Source: [Clostridium] saccharolyticum WM1 (GTDB lineage: Bacteria; Bacillota; Clostridia; Lachnospirales; Lachnospiraceae). Taken from it: a stretch of 64,000 nucleotides of DNA. Both the position numbers and the translations under genes were made by a program. Position 1 is the stretch's first letter. Each line of letters begins with the position of its first letter. The DNA lies in the NCBI RefSeq assembly GCF_000144625.1, contig NC_014376.1, positions 992,001 through 1,056,000 of the forward strand, given 5' to 3'. Positions 41,028-50,172 of this stretch are shown here, piece by piece. Below the pieces are notes generated by a model that was not told the origin of the DNA, did no database searches, and worked only from the letters and a program-made list of their open reading frames with translations.

Positions 41028-42845
41028 CTACCCCTCCTTATTCCTCCTGATCCGCATATGAATGCAGGTAAAGCTTCCGTACCGGCTTTCCACCACAATG
41101 CCGCAATCTTCCCCATAAAAGTTTTTTAGCCTGGCATTTACATTGGCTAACCCGATGCCAGAACCATCCTCTCCCAAAAGAGTGTTGGTTTTTGTACTGC
41201 ATAATGCCCGGTTTAATTCAGCCGCCTTTTCTTCCGGCATACCGCATCCGTCATCGTACACAGAAATCATAAGATAATCTTCCGAATCCGGTGACACTGA
41301 AATTTTTAAACAGTCCTGGTTCCGTTTTGCCTTAAACGCATGGTGTATGGAATTTTCCACAATGGGCTGGAGGATGAATTTAATCACTCCATGATTTTCG
41401 TATTGGGCAGGGATATCATACTCCACCGAAAAACGCCCGGGAAAGCGGATGGACTGGATGCGGATATAGTTCTTTAGCTGAATCACTTCATCCTTGATCG
41501 TTACAAAATCAGTCCCTTTGATGTTATAGCGGAACATGTCTGACAGACTTTCGGTGATTGCAGGGATTTCTTCAATTTCCTCCAGCCGGGCAATGGCTGT
41601 AACCGTGTTTAAGGCATTATACAAAAAATGGGGATTGATCTGGAACTGAAGCATTTTAAGCTCTGTCTGCTTTTGGTTCAGCTGCATAATATACAGCTTG
41701 GTAATGCTGTCGTTGATCCGCTTTCCCATTTCATTGTAGATTTCAATCAAGTTGCCGATTTCATCCTCTCTGGGCTTTAATCCATGGAAAAGCTTTACTT
41801 CCCCCTGTCTAGCCTGGCTCATGGTCTCTGCCAGCGCCTTAATGGGCCAGCTGACCTGCTTGGATAATAGAAAGCTTAAGATCCCGGCTGCAGTCAGAAT
41901 CAGCATCACCCATGCCATGACATTCAGCATGCTTTCCATACTGGTGCTGATCAGCAGGTGCTTAGGGATATACTGCACCAGATACCAGCCGGTGGATTCG
42001 TTTTTTAAAACAGCGGCAATGCAGAGGGTGTCATTGAGAAAAAGTTCTCCGGAACCTTGGCCCGATGCTTCGATCTGTTCCAGATCAGGAAAGGCTTTCT
42101 GCTTTTCTTTTTCTGAAAGATCGGTTTCCAGATTGATATAAGCGTTTCTGGAGTTATAGATGACCTGGTTTTTATATACGATGGCAAAGGAAGAGGCCAG
42201 ACCGTCGGCAGCATCAGTGGAATTGAAATCTTTTGCAAGGGAGCCAAAATCCAAGTCTGCCATAAGGTATCCATAGGTTTTATACTGGCCGATATCCGAA
42301 AGCTGGTGGTAGACCGTTACCAGGGAATAGCCGGTATTTCCAATTTTCTGGGGATAAGGAATCGTATAGTATTTCTGGCTCTTTGTTTTCCACTGGATAC
42401 TTTTGATGGTCTTCCAAGCATTTTCAATATAATCCTCTGATATATTGTTAATGCTGCAATAGGTGTCTCCTTCAGATGTCAGGATGGTCGTTCTTTGTAC
42501 ATGGGGATTGATGACCGTGAGCATTTTAAGAACGGTCTGCATATAATAATCTCTTTCATAACGATCATTTGCGGACATATCGCTGACTTTTTCATGGAGT
42601 ATGACATTGACCTTTGGATCGATCAGATGAAGAAGGTTTAAGGAGCTGTTATTTCCCATGGCAATATCCAAATTCATGTTTTTCTGCTGGTTTGACTGTT
42701 TCATGTACTCAATGTTGTAGGTAAGGGCCGAAGAGACTCCCTGTATATAGCAGATGGCAAAAATAACCACGGTAAACAGCAGTAAGAGCAAATAGGTTAG
42801 CAGTATTTTAGACTGAAAGGATAATTTGCGGAATCGTCTGAGCAT
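41028..42845 (-). CDS. YesM-type sensor histidine kinase (alpha-glucoside locus)
   Basis: 605 residues. TM1 about residues 13-35, an extracytoplasmic dCache-like sensor domain, TM2 about 300-322, HAMP, then LQFQINPHFLYNALNTVTAIARL with the phospho-acceptor His, and ATPase motifs QPIVENSIHHAF and YDDGCGMPEE plus GSGIGLANVNARL. It should sense an external sugar signal for the adjacent YesN regulator. GGAGGAATACT precedes the ATG. Divergent from an AraC regulator 210 bases away. Confidence 0.94.
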   Translation of the reverse strand: MLRRFRKLSFQSKILLTYLLLLLFTVVIFAICYIQGVSSALTYNIEYMKQSNQQKNMNLDIAMGNNSSLNLLHLIDPKVNVILHEKVSDMSANDRYERDYYMQTVLKMLTVINPHVQRTTILTSEGDTYCSINNISEDYIENAWKTIKSIQWKTKSQKYYTIPYPQKIGNTGYSLVTVYHQLSDIGQYKTYGYLMADLDFGSLAKDFNSTDAADGLASSFAIVYKNQVIYNSRNAYINLETDLSEKEKQKAFPDLEQIEASGQGSGELFLNDTLCIAAVLKNESTGWYLVQYIPKHLLISTSMESMLNVMAWVMLILTAAGILSFLLSKQVSWPIKALAETMSQARQGEVKLFHGLKPREDEIGNLIEIYNEMGKRINDSITKLYIMQLNQKQTELKMLQFQINPHFLYNALNTVTAIARLEEIEEIPAITESLSDMFRYNIKGTDFVTIKDEVIQLKNYIRIQSIRFPGRFSVEYDIPAQYENHGVIKFILQPIVENSIHHAFKAKRNQDCLKISVSPDSEDYLMISVYDDGCGMPEEKAAELNRALCSTKTNTLLGEDGSGIGLANVNARLKNFYGEDCGIVVESRYGSFTCIHMRIRRNKEG

Positions 42846-43055
42846 AGTATTCCTCCTGGTATTCTGGCTTAGGTTATATTTTTAAGTGTACTATAAACAC
42901 AACCGCTTGAACAGTATGCTTTTACTTGAATCCTTTTCCATCCCTGTGATATGATACATTTAGAATACCGTATTTGAAACGAATCAGGCAGCGGAGCGGA
43001 TTGGGAATATCCGCTTGACTTCAAGGCATAAAAGCGCCGGGAAATGAGGATAATC

Positions 43056-43970
43056 ATGAATCCAGAGATAAAATCCAAATTAAAAGAGGGGCGTCCCCAT
43101 GGTACCAGTTCCTTTCCCTGCGGGATCTACCGGACACAATCAGCCCAAAAGGGTATGATAGTGAAGCACCACTGGCACGAGGAAATTGAAATGATCCACT
43201 TTCTTAAGGGCCACTTCCGCTTACTAGTCAACATGGAATCTTACGAAATCCAGGAAGAATGTATTTATTTTATCAATCCAGGGGAGCTTCATGGAATCAT
43301 CAGTGAATCCAAAAGTTATCATGAGGAGCATGCCATTGTATTCCAGCCGGGAATTCTCAGTTTTGAAACTTATGACTCGGCTCAGATGTACCTGATTAAT
43401 CCCCTGAGGAATCAGGAGCTTTCCTTTCCAAGGTGCCTTCAGCCAGATCATCCGTCCTATGCTTCCATTCTGGCTTGCTTTACCAGTGTGACCGATTTCT
43501 TTGGAGAAGAGGAACTCCCTGTCATGGAGGGCGGTACTGCAGAAGCCGTTATTTCCCAGCTTCATATCAAAGCCTCCCTTCTTAAAATGCTGGCTATTTT
43601 ATTCCAGTTCCACCTTTATTCCGATTCTCACCGCAACACCGATGCACGGGTAGAGCTGATCAAAGCCTCCATGATCTTTATTAGAAACCATTACAGAGAA
43701 AAGATTTATATCCGTGACCTTGCTTCCCTTGCCAACATGAACGAGCAGTATTTCTGCCGATTTTTTAAAAAAGCCCTTGGCAGGACTCCCACGGAATACA
43801 TCAATGATTACCGGATCCGGAAGGCAATTTCCCTTCTGGAAACCACAGATCTTCCGGTCATGAACATATGTCTGGACTCCGGTTTTTTTAACCTTGGGAA
43901 CTTTTTGAAAATATTCCGAAGGTATACCGGGACGACTCCCTTGCAATATCGGAAAGAAAAGTCAAAATAG
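43056..43970 (+). CDS. AraC-family regulator with cupin sensor domain
   Basis: 304 residues from ATG 43056 behind GAGGATAATC; an in-frame ATG at 43044 is possible. The N-terminal AraC_binding cupin shows KHHWHEEIEMIHFLKGHF and ECIYFINPGELHGI. The C-terminal HTH pair contains IYIRDLASLANMNEQYFCRFFKKALGRTP and ICLDSGFFNLGNFLKIFRRYTG. It lies between two sugar transcription units and before the second GH13 gene, so it likely controls one or both. Confidence 0.93.
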   Translation: MNPEIKSKLKEGRPHGTSSFPCGIYRTQSAQKGMIVKHHWHEEIEMIHFLKGHFRLLVNMESYEIQEECIYFINPGELHGIISESKSYHEEHAIVFQPGILSFETYDSAQMYLINPLRNQELSFPRCLQPDHPSYASILACFTSVTDFFGEEELPVMEGGTAEAVISQLHIKASLLKMLAILFQFHLYSDSHRNTDARVELIKASMIFIRNHYREKIYIRDLASLANMNEQYFCRFFKKALGRTPTEYINDYRIRKAISLLETTDLPVMNICLDSGFFNLGNFLKIFRRYTGTTPLQYRKEKSK

Positions 43971-44055
43971 TGAATTTTTTAATCATAGAAGTGTAAGACA
44001 AATCTTTTTCTCCGAGGTAGAATAAGGCTACTACAGAAAAGAGAGGTCACTTACG

Positions 44056-45720
44056 ATGATTAAGAAATGGTGGCATGATAAAACCGCTTATCAGATTTAT
44101 CCAAAGAGTTTTCTGGATTCCAATGGGGACGGCATTGGGGATCTAAGAGGGATTATCCGTAAATTAGATTATTTAAAAGACTTGGGGGTGGATATCCTAT
44201 GGCTGTCTCCGATCTATGTTTCCCCGTTTGCGGATCAGGGATATGACATTGCTGATTATTATAACATAGACCCCAGGTTCGGGACCATGGAGGATATGGA
44301 GGAGCTTATTAAAAAAGCGAAAGAACGAGAGATGGATATCGTCATGGATCTGGTGGTGAACCACTGCTCCGACGAGCATAAATGGTTTCAATTAGCGTGC
44401 GCCGATCCGGAGGGTGAATATGGAAAATACTTTTATATCCGCGAAAAAAAAGACGGGAAATCCCCTACCAACTGGCGTTCTTACTTTGGAAATTCGGTGT
44501 GGAGCGATATACCCGGTACCAATAAGCAGTATCTCCACTCGTTCCATAAAAAACAGCCGGACTTAAACTGGGAAAATCCGGCAGTCCGGGAGGAGATCTA
44601 TAAAAATATCAACTGGTGGCTGGATAAGGGCCTGGGTGGTTTCCGGATCGATGCAATCATCAATATCAAAAAGGCTCTCCCTTTTGAGAGCTACCAGCCA
44701 GACCGGGAAGACGGTTTATGCAGTATCCAGGAAATGCTGTCCCATGCCAATGGAGTAGGTGAATTTTTAAGCGAGATGAGAGACCGCTGCTTCAAGCCTC
44801 ATGATGCTTTTACCGTTGGGGAGGTCTTTGATGAAAAGCCGGAGGAATTAGAAGACTTCATCGGTGAAAACGGATACTTTTCCAGTAAATTTGATTTTAA
44901 TGAAACCGTATTCGGCAAAAGTGAATTGGGCTGGTACGATGCCAGGGAGATTACTCCGGAGGATTATAAGCACTGCTGCTTTGATGCCCAAAGGCATGTG
45001 GGAACCTCAGGCTTTTTATCCAACATCATTGAAAACCATGATGAGCCAAGGGGAGTCAGTCATTACATTCCTGCAGGAGAATGTACCATGGAAGCGAAAA
45101 AGATGCTTGGCGGCCTGAATTTTATGCTCCGGGGCATCCCATTTCTCTATCAGGGACAGGAAATCGGAATGGAAAATACTGTTTTTTCCAGTATTGATGA
45201 GGTGGATGACATTGCCACTCTTGACCAATATAAGACCGCCCTGGAGGCAGGGTACACGCCGGAAGAAGCGCTTGGCATTGTAAGCCGCTACAGCAGGGAT
45301 AATGCAAGAACTCCCATGCAGTGGGAGGCAACGGCCAATGCAGGATTTACGGAAGGCACCCCCTGGCTGAAGGTGAATCCGAATTATAAGGATATCAATG
45401 TGGCTGACCAGATTTCCCGGGATGATTCGGTATTCATGTTCTATAAAAGGCTGATTCAGTTAAGGAAGGATCCCCGGTGGAAGGAAACCATTGTTTATGG
45501 AACCCTGGAACCAGTGCTTGAGGGAGAGAAGAATATAATGGCTTACTACCGGAAAGGGCCTAAAACACTCCTTATCATTGGGAATTTTCAAAAAGATGCA
45601 CAGGAAGCGATTCTGCCCTGCGTACCAAAATCAGTTTTGATCAATAACGGTCCGGAGGTATGTTTAGACCAGAACAAGATTACTTTAAAAGGCTGGCAGT
45701 TCCTTGTATTGGAAATTTAA
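44056..45720 (+). CDS. GH13 alpha-glucosidase, second copy
   Basis: 554 residues. Starts KWWHDKTAYQIYPKSFLDSNGDGIGDLRGI. Catalytic regions: DLVVNHCSDEHKWF, GGFRIDAIINI (nucleophile Asp), VGEVFDEKP (acid/base Glu) and IIENHDEPRGV (stabilising Asp). The first loop SPIYVSPFADQGYD and the length fit the oligo-1,6-glucosidase/alpha-glucosidase group. No signal peptide. It differs clearly from the paralogue at 34738, suggesting complementary linkage or chain-length preferences. GAGAGGTCACTTACG precedes the ATG. Confidence 0.95.
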   Translation: MIKKWWHDKTAYQIYPKSFLDSNGDGIGDLRGIIRKLDYLKDLGVDILWLSPIYVSPFADQGYDIADYYNIDPRFGTMEDMEELIKKAKEREMDIVMDLVVNHCSDEHKWFQLACADPEGEYGKYFYIREKKDGKSPTNWRSYFGNSVWSDIPGTNKQYLHSFHKKQPDLNWENPAVREEIYKNINWWLDKGLGGFRIDAIINIKKALPFESYQPDREDGLCSIQEMLSHANGVGEFLSEMRDRCFKPHDAFTVGEVFDEKPEELEDFIGENGYFSSKFDFNETVFGKSELGWYDAREITPEDYKHCCFDAQRHVGTSGFLSNIIENHDEPRGVSHYIPAGECTMEAKKMLGGLNFMLRGIPFLYQGQEIGMENTVFSSIDEVDDIATLDQYKTALEAGYTPEEALGIVSRYSRDNARTPMQWEATANAGFTEGTPWLKVNPNYKDINVADQISRDDSVFMFYKRLIQLRKDPRWKETIVYGTLEPVLEGEKNIMAYYRKGPKTLLIIGNFQKDAQEAILPCVPKSVLINNGPEVCLDQNKITLKGWQFLVLEI

Positions 45721-45798
45721 ACCGAGCGATGACCCTAAACCAATGTAAGCGGAAAGCTCATAAATAAAAGCAGGAAGCCAGTTTAGAGAGGAAATAAC

Positions 45799-46410
45799 AT
45801 GAATCAGAAAGAAAGAATGCTTGCCGGACTGCCCTATAAGGCATGGCTGGATGGATTGTCCGGGGAGCGGCTGGAAAACAAGAAGAAAATCCATGCTTAT
45901 AATTTGTTAAGTCCGGAAGAAGAAAATAAGATGGATGAACTGATCCGGCAGATCCTGGGAAAAGCAGGGGAAAATACCCATATAGAACCGCCTTTCCATT
46001 GTGATTATGGAAAAAATATTGAGGTAGGAAAGAATTTTTACGCCAATTACAACTGTACCATTCTTGATGTTGGCAAGGTGGTGATCGGTGACAATGTCAT
46101 GTTAGCTCCAAACGTATCCATCTATACCGCAGGCCACCCGGTTCATCCGGAATCCAGAAATTCAGGCTATGAGTATGGAATCCCCATTACCATTGGGAAT
46201 CATGTTTGGATCGGGGGAAATGCAGTCATTAATCCAGGTGTGAAGATCGGCGACAACGTGGTGATCGGTTCCGGCAGTGTGGTGACAAAGGATATACCGG
46301 ATCATGTCATTGCTGCGGGAAATCCCTGCAGGGTGATCCGGGAAATCGGGGAAGAAGACAGAAAGTATTATTTTAAGGACAGAGAATTTGATGTGGATGA
46401 TTACCGGTAG
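45799..46410 (+). CDS. maa: Maltose O-acetyltransferase-type sugar acetyltransferase
   Basis: 203 residues, standard. N-terminal Mac domain MNQKERMLAGLPYKAWLDG, then left-handed beta-helix hexapeptides such as GKNIEVGKNFYANYNCTILD, NVMLAPNVSIYTAGHPV (catalytic His), IGNHVWIGGNAVINPG and VIGSGSVVTKDIPD. It transfers acetyl groups from acetyl-CoA to maltose, glucose or related sugars in the cytosol. Location after the GH13 gene fits removal or marking of excess intracellular sugar. GAGAGGAAATAAC precedes the ATG. Confidence 0.94.
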   Translation: MNQKERMLAGLPYKAWLDGLSGERLENKKKIHAYNLLSPEEENKMDELIRQILGKAGENTHIEPPFHCDYGKNIEVGKNFYANYNCTILDVGKVVIGDNVMLAPNVSIYTAGHPVHPESRNSGYEYGIPITIGNHVWIGGNAVINPGVKIGDNVVIGSGSVVTKDIPDHVIAAGNPCRVIREIGEEDRKYYFKDREFDVDDYR

Positions 46411-46438
46411 ACTGCCGGGAATCCCAACGGAAAGGGTG

Positions 46439-46477
46439 GCGTTGATGCTCATTAGTTAATGAGCATCAACGCTTTTC
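46439..46477 (+). terminator. Terminator after maa
   Basis: Sixteen-base perfect arms GCGTTGATGCTCATTA/TAATGAGCATCAACGC around GT, followed by TTTTCT. Confidence 0.9.
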
Positions 46478-46608
46478 TATGGAACGGCAGGTGATAGATT
46501 TTCTCCTTTCTGGGGTATGATATCATGTACAAGACAATCAGTATATTGTTTGTGCGATAGCCTATGTGGCTTATACCGTATAATGTCAATGGCAGGGAGG
46601 GGACTTTA

Positions 46609-47163
46609 TTGGATGTTATTAATTCCATCGTTGCAGAAAATATAAAGAGACTGAGAACGCAGAGAAAGATGAGCCTGGATGCTGCAGCAAAGGCATCGGG
46701 AGTCAGCAAAAGCATGCTGGGGCAGATCGAACGGGGAGAGGTGAACCCCACCATTGCCATGGTTTGGAAAATCGCATACGGATTTAAGGTCCCCTTTACG
46801 GAGCTGGTAAGCTGTCCGGAGCCAGCGTACGAGGTGGTAGATACGGCGAAAATGCAGCCCCTTCTTGAGGATAACGGACGCTGCCGTAATTACCCTGTTT
46901 TTTCCTTTGACAGTACCAGACGCTTTGAAATGATGTACCTCGAGCTTGATCCTGGCAGCCGCTTAAAGGCTGATCCTCACCTGGAAAATACCCAGGAGTT
47001 TATCATGGTTTTTTCAGGGGAGCTTAGGCTCCAGGCAGGCGAAGCCCGGTTTACGGCGGTCCGTGGAGGCGGGGTCCGTTTTCAGGCAGACTGTCCTCAT
47101 GAGTATCACAACAGCAGCGAGGAAATCTGCCGCTTAAGCGTGGTGATTTATTACCCAAATTAA
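46609..47163 (+). CDS. XRE-family regulator with C-terminal cupin domain
   Basis: 184 residues from TTG 46609 behind GGGAGGGGAC; the upstream ATG in frame would overlap the ribosome site and is less likely. The HTH (about residues 8-62) reads NIKRLRTQRKMSLDAAAKASGVSKSMLGQIERGEVNPTIAMVWKIA across that span, followed by a cupin domain with MYLELDPGSRLKADPHLENTQEFIMVFSGELRL and CPHEYHNSSEE. This is the SinR/PuuR-like single-ligand regulator type. Target unknown; the next gene in the same direction has its own promoter. Confidence 0.92.
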   Translation: MDVINSIVAENIKRLRTQRKMSLDAAAKASGVSKSMLGQIERGEVNPTIAMVWKIAYGFKVPFTELVSCPEPAYEVVDTAKMQPLLEDNGRCRNYPVFSFDSTRRFEMMYLELDPGSRLKADPHLENTQEFIMVFSGELRLQAGEARFTAVRGGGVRFQADCPHEYHNSSEEICRLSVVIYYPN

Positions 47164-47174
47164 GAAAAAAGACT

Positions 47175-47202
47175 TTGGCTGGAACGTGAATTATGGTACA
47201 AT
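47175..47202 (+). promoter_or_regulatory. Promoter for the aldo-keto reductase gene
   Basis: TTGGCT (47175-47180) and TACAAT (47197-47202) with 16-base spacing, about 55 bases before the ATG. Confidence 0.5.
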
Positions 47203-47255
47203 AAAGAGAAGGATGGCCTGCAGGAAGGCTGTAAGAATTGTATTGGAGGATAATT

Positions 47256-48371
47256 ATGCAGTATCGTGATTTTGGAAAAACAGGAATCAAGGTATCGGCT
47301 CTTGGTTTTGGAGCCATGAGGCTTCCGCTCCATCAGGATGAACAGGTGGATGAAAAACGGGCGGTATCCATGATCCGCCATGCCATTGATGAAGGCGTGA
47401 ACTACATCGATACGGCATATCCTTACCATCAGGGAGAAAGCGAAAGGATCGTAGGAGAAGCCTTAAAGGATGGTTACCGGGAAAAAACGTACCTGGCAAC
47501 CAAATGTCCGGTATGGAAGCTTGAGAAGCCGGAAGACTTTGATGAGATTTTAGAAGGTCAGCTGAAAAAGCTTCAGACAGACCATGTTGATTTTTACCTC
47601 CTTCACGCCTTAAGCAGGGACCGTTTTGAAGACAAGGTTAAAAAATTTGATCTTGTAAAACGTATGGAAAAAGCACGGGATGAAGGAAAAATAAAATACC
47701 TTGGTTTTTCCTTCCATGATTCATATGATGTATTTCAGGATATCCTAACTTATTATGATGGATGGGATTTTTGCCAGATTCAATATAATTACGTGGACTT
47801 AGAGCATCAGGCAGGAGTGAAGGGATTAAAAGCTGCTGCGGATAATGGGCTTGCAGTTGTGATCATGGAACCACTGTTAGGCGGTAAGCTGGCAGATCCT
47901 GCGGACCATGTGAAAAAGGTATTTCCTGAGGGAAAAACCATCGTGGAATATGCCCTTGATTTTTTGTGGGACCAGCGTCCGGTGAGTCTTCTCTTAAGCG
48001 GAATGAGCGATGAGAAGCAGCTTGAGGAAAACCTTAAGTTTGCTGACCGCAGCAGTGTGGGAATGGTAAGGCCGGAAGAAAAGCAGGTTTATAAAAAGGC
48101 CAAGGAACTGTTTGATTCCATGGCCCTGGTGGGCTGCACCGGATGCCGCTACTGCCTTCCCTGCCCCTTTGGTCTGGAGATTCCGGAGATCTTTTCTTAT
48201 TACAACATGACGGCTGCCCATAAGGAAAGTGAGGCAAAGGCCGGATACGGGGCTTTGTCAGTAAATGCAAAAGGCTGCAGGGCATGCCGCCGCTGCGAAA
48301 AAGCATGTCCCCAGATGATAAAGATCAGTCAGGTCATGCCGGAGGTTGCAAAGGTGTTTTCGAAACTATAA
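47256..48371 (+). CDS. Ferredoxin-type aldo/keto reductase with C-terminal 4Fe-4S motifs
   Basis: 371 residues from ATG 47256 behind TTGGAGGATAATT. The AKR barrel carries LGFGAMRLP, VNYIDTAYPYHQGESERIVGEAL, with catalytic Asp, Tyr, Lys and His in YIDTAYPY, ATKCPVW and DFYLLHAL. The last 90 residues have CTGCRYCLPCPFGLEIP and GCRACRRCEKACPQMIKIS, enough for two 4Fe-4S clusters. This clostridial subfamily is of unknown substrate, probably an iron-sulfur-linked oxidoreductase. The PPK2 gene follows after about 30 bases in the same transcript. Confidence 0.93.
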   Translation: MQYRDFGKTGIKVSALGFGAMRLPLHQDEQVDEKRAVSMIRHAIDEGVNYIDTAYPYHQGESERIVGEALKDGYREKTYLATKCPVWKLEKPEDFDEILEGQLKKLQTDHVDFYLLHALSRDRFEDKVKKFDLVKRMEKARDEGKIKYLGFSFHDSYDVFQDILTYYDGWDFCQIQYNYVDLEHQAGVKGLKAAADNGLAVVIMEPLLGGKLADPADHVKKVFPEGKTIVEYALDFLWDQRPVSLLLSGMSDEKQLEENLKFADRSSVGMVRPEEKQVYKKAKELFDSMALVGCTGCRYCLPCPFGLEIPEIFSYYNMTAAHKESEAKAGYGALSVNAKGCRACRRCEKACPQMIKISQVMPEVAKVFSKL

Positions 48372-48402
48372 GCTTAACTGTTTAGGCGAAGGAGGACGGT
48401 TC

Positions 48403-49902
48403 ATGCTGGAAAAACTTGATTTATCAAAAAGGATAGACAAAGAAACCTATAAAAGCACAAGGAAGGAGCAGAGCGAAAGGCTGGGCCTTTTGCAGAGGAA
48501 TTGCAAGGAAGCTAAAATTCCTGTCATGATTGTGTTCGAGGGTATGGGAGCGTCGGGAAAAGGCACCCAGATCAACCGCCTGATTCAGGCATTGGACCCT
48601 AGAGGCTTTGATGTATATGCCAATGATAAATCAACGGAAGAGGAGCAGATGCGCCCGTTTTTATGGCGTTTTTGGACCAAGCTTCCGGCCCAGGGAAGAA
48701 TCGCCCTCTTTGACAGAAGCTGGTACAGGCAGGTGACCATTGAGCGGTTTGAGGGTAAGATCCCGGAAACGGCTCTGCCGGAGGCCTTCCATGATATTCA
48801 AAGCTTTGAACGGCAGCTTACAGATGACGGCATGGTCATTATAAAGCTGTTTCTCTATATTTCAAGGGAAGACCAAAAGAAACGTTTTAACAAGCTTGAA
48901 AGCTCCGGGGAGACAGAATGGCGGGTGACAAAGGAAGACTGGCGCAGGAATAAGGAGTATGGCCGATATCTGGCAGTCTGTGAGGAAATGCTTGAAAAGA
49001 CTGACATGGACTATGCCCCATGGACCATCATTGAGGCTTCTGACAGGGATTTTGCTTCCGCAAAGATCATAACCCAGGTGGCGGACTGCTTAGAGGATGC
49101 TTTAAAGCATCGGCTGCTAAGGGGGGAGAGAAAGGAAAAGGAAGTGCCGGTCCGTTCCGGGAAATACCAAAACGGAGTTCTGTCCGGTGTGGATCTGACA
49201 AAGTCCATATCAAAGGAAGCTTATAAGAAAGAGATGGAGAGGCTTAAGGAAAAGCTGGAATCTCTCCATAGCCAGATATACCGGCTAAGGATTCCCGTAG
49301 TCTTAGGCTTTGAGGGATGGGATGCAGCCGGAAAGGGCGGAGCCATTAAACGCCTTACCAGCCATTTAGACCCAAGAGGATATAAGGTTTACCCCACATC
49401 GGCTCCCAATGATCTGGAGCGAGTCCATCATTACCTGTGGCGTTTCTGGAACCATGTTCCAAAGGCAGGTCATATCGCCATCTTTGACCGGACCTGGTAT
49501 GGCCGGGTCCTGGTGGAGCGGATTGAGGGCTTTTGTACGGAAGCCCAGTGGAAGCAGGCTTATCAGGAAATCAATGAAATGGAAAACCATATGGCTAATG
49601 CCGGAGCCGTTGTGATTAAATTCTGGCTCCATATTGATAAGGCTGAACAGGAAAAACGCTTTAAGGAACGTCAGGTGGATCCAGCCAAGCAGTGGAAAAT
49701 CACAGAAGAGGACTGGAGAAACCGGGAAAAATGGGAACAGTATGAATCTGCGGTCAATGAGATGCTGGTGCGAACCTCCACATCCTATGCTCCCTGGGTG
49801 GTCGTAGAAGGGAACTGCAAGTATTATGCCAGGATTAAGGTTTTAAAAACTGTTGTGGAAGCTCTGGAAGCAAAGATAAAAGAAAAAAAGATTGATCCTT
49901 GA
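48403..49902 (+). CDS. pap: Polyphosphate:AMP phosphotransferase (two-domain PPK2)
   Basis: 499 residues from ATG 48403 behind GGCGAAGGAGG. Two PPK2 domains in tandem, each with a Walker A (EGMGASGKGTQIN near residue 45; EGWDAAGKGGAIKR near residue 305), a Walker B-like FDRSWYRQVTIERFEG / FDRTWYGRVLVERIEG and LDPRGFDVYAN / LDPRGYKVYPTSAPND lid region. This is the PAP architecture that phosphorylates AMP to ADP using polyphosphate in the cytosol. The first domain lacks the second Asp of the GMDASGKG consensus, as in inactive-half variants; the second is canonical. Confidence 0.92.
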   Translation: MLEKLDLSKRIDKETYKSTRKEQSERLGLLQRNCKEAKIPVMIVFEGMGASGKGTQINRLIQALDPRGFDVYANDKSTEEEQMRPFLWRFWTKLPAQGRIALFDRSWYRQVTIERFEGKIPETALPEAFHDIQSFERQLTDDGMVIIKLFLYISREDQKKRFNKLESSGETEWRVTKEDWRRNKEYGRYLAVCEEMLEKTDMDYAPWTIIEASDRDFASAKIITQVADCLEDALKHRLLRGERKEKEVPVRSGKYQNGVLSGVDLTKSISKEAYKKEMERLKEKLESLHSQIYRLRIPVVLGFEGWDAAGKGGAIKRLTSHLDPRGYKVYPTSAPNDLERVHHYLWRFWNHVPKAGHIAIFDRTWYGRVLVERIEGFCTEAQWKQAYQEINEMENHMANAGAVVIKFWLHIDKAEQEKRFKERQVDPAKQWKITEEDWRNREKWEQYESAVNEMLVRTSTSYAPWVVVEGNCKYYARIKVLKTVVEALEAKIKEKKIDP

Positions 49903-49962
49903 CCGCTTGTTTTTTTCCTCTTTTTCGTGTAAAGTAGAAAACGCCGGCAGGGCATACTGATA

Positions 49963-50166
49963 GGACCCTTACAGGGATCCCTTGATGCCCTGGGAAACGG
50001 GCAGAAAAGAGGAAACCCCTTACAGGGATCCCTTGATGCCCTGGGAAACGGGCAGAAAAGAGGAAACCCCTTACAGGGATCCCTTGATGCCCTGGGAAAC
50101 GGGCAGAAAAGAGGAAACCCCTTACAGGGATCCCTTGATGCCCTGGAATACGGGCAGAAAAGAGGA
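49963..50166 (+). repeat. Tandem array B: four 51-bp units ending in the ribosome site of the flavoprotein gene
   Basis: Units begin near 49963 (degenerate start), 50014, 50065 and 50116. Each has CCCTTACAGGG, ATCCCTTGATG, CCCTGGGAAACGGG (last unit CCCTGGAATACGGG) and ends AAAAGAGGA. The array is directly followed by AACGGG and the ATG of the next gene, so the final GAGG is its ribosome site. It is the same repeat family as array A at 13232, with period 51 rather than 52. Because 51 is divisible by three, one frame stays open and would encode a repeated 17-residue peptide. Function unknown. Confidence 0.95.
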
Positions 50167-50172
50167 AACGGG

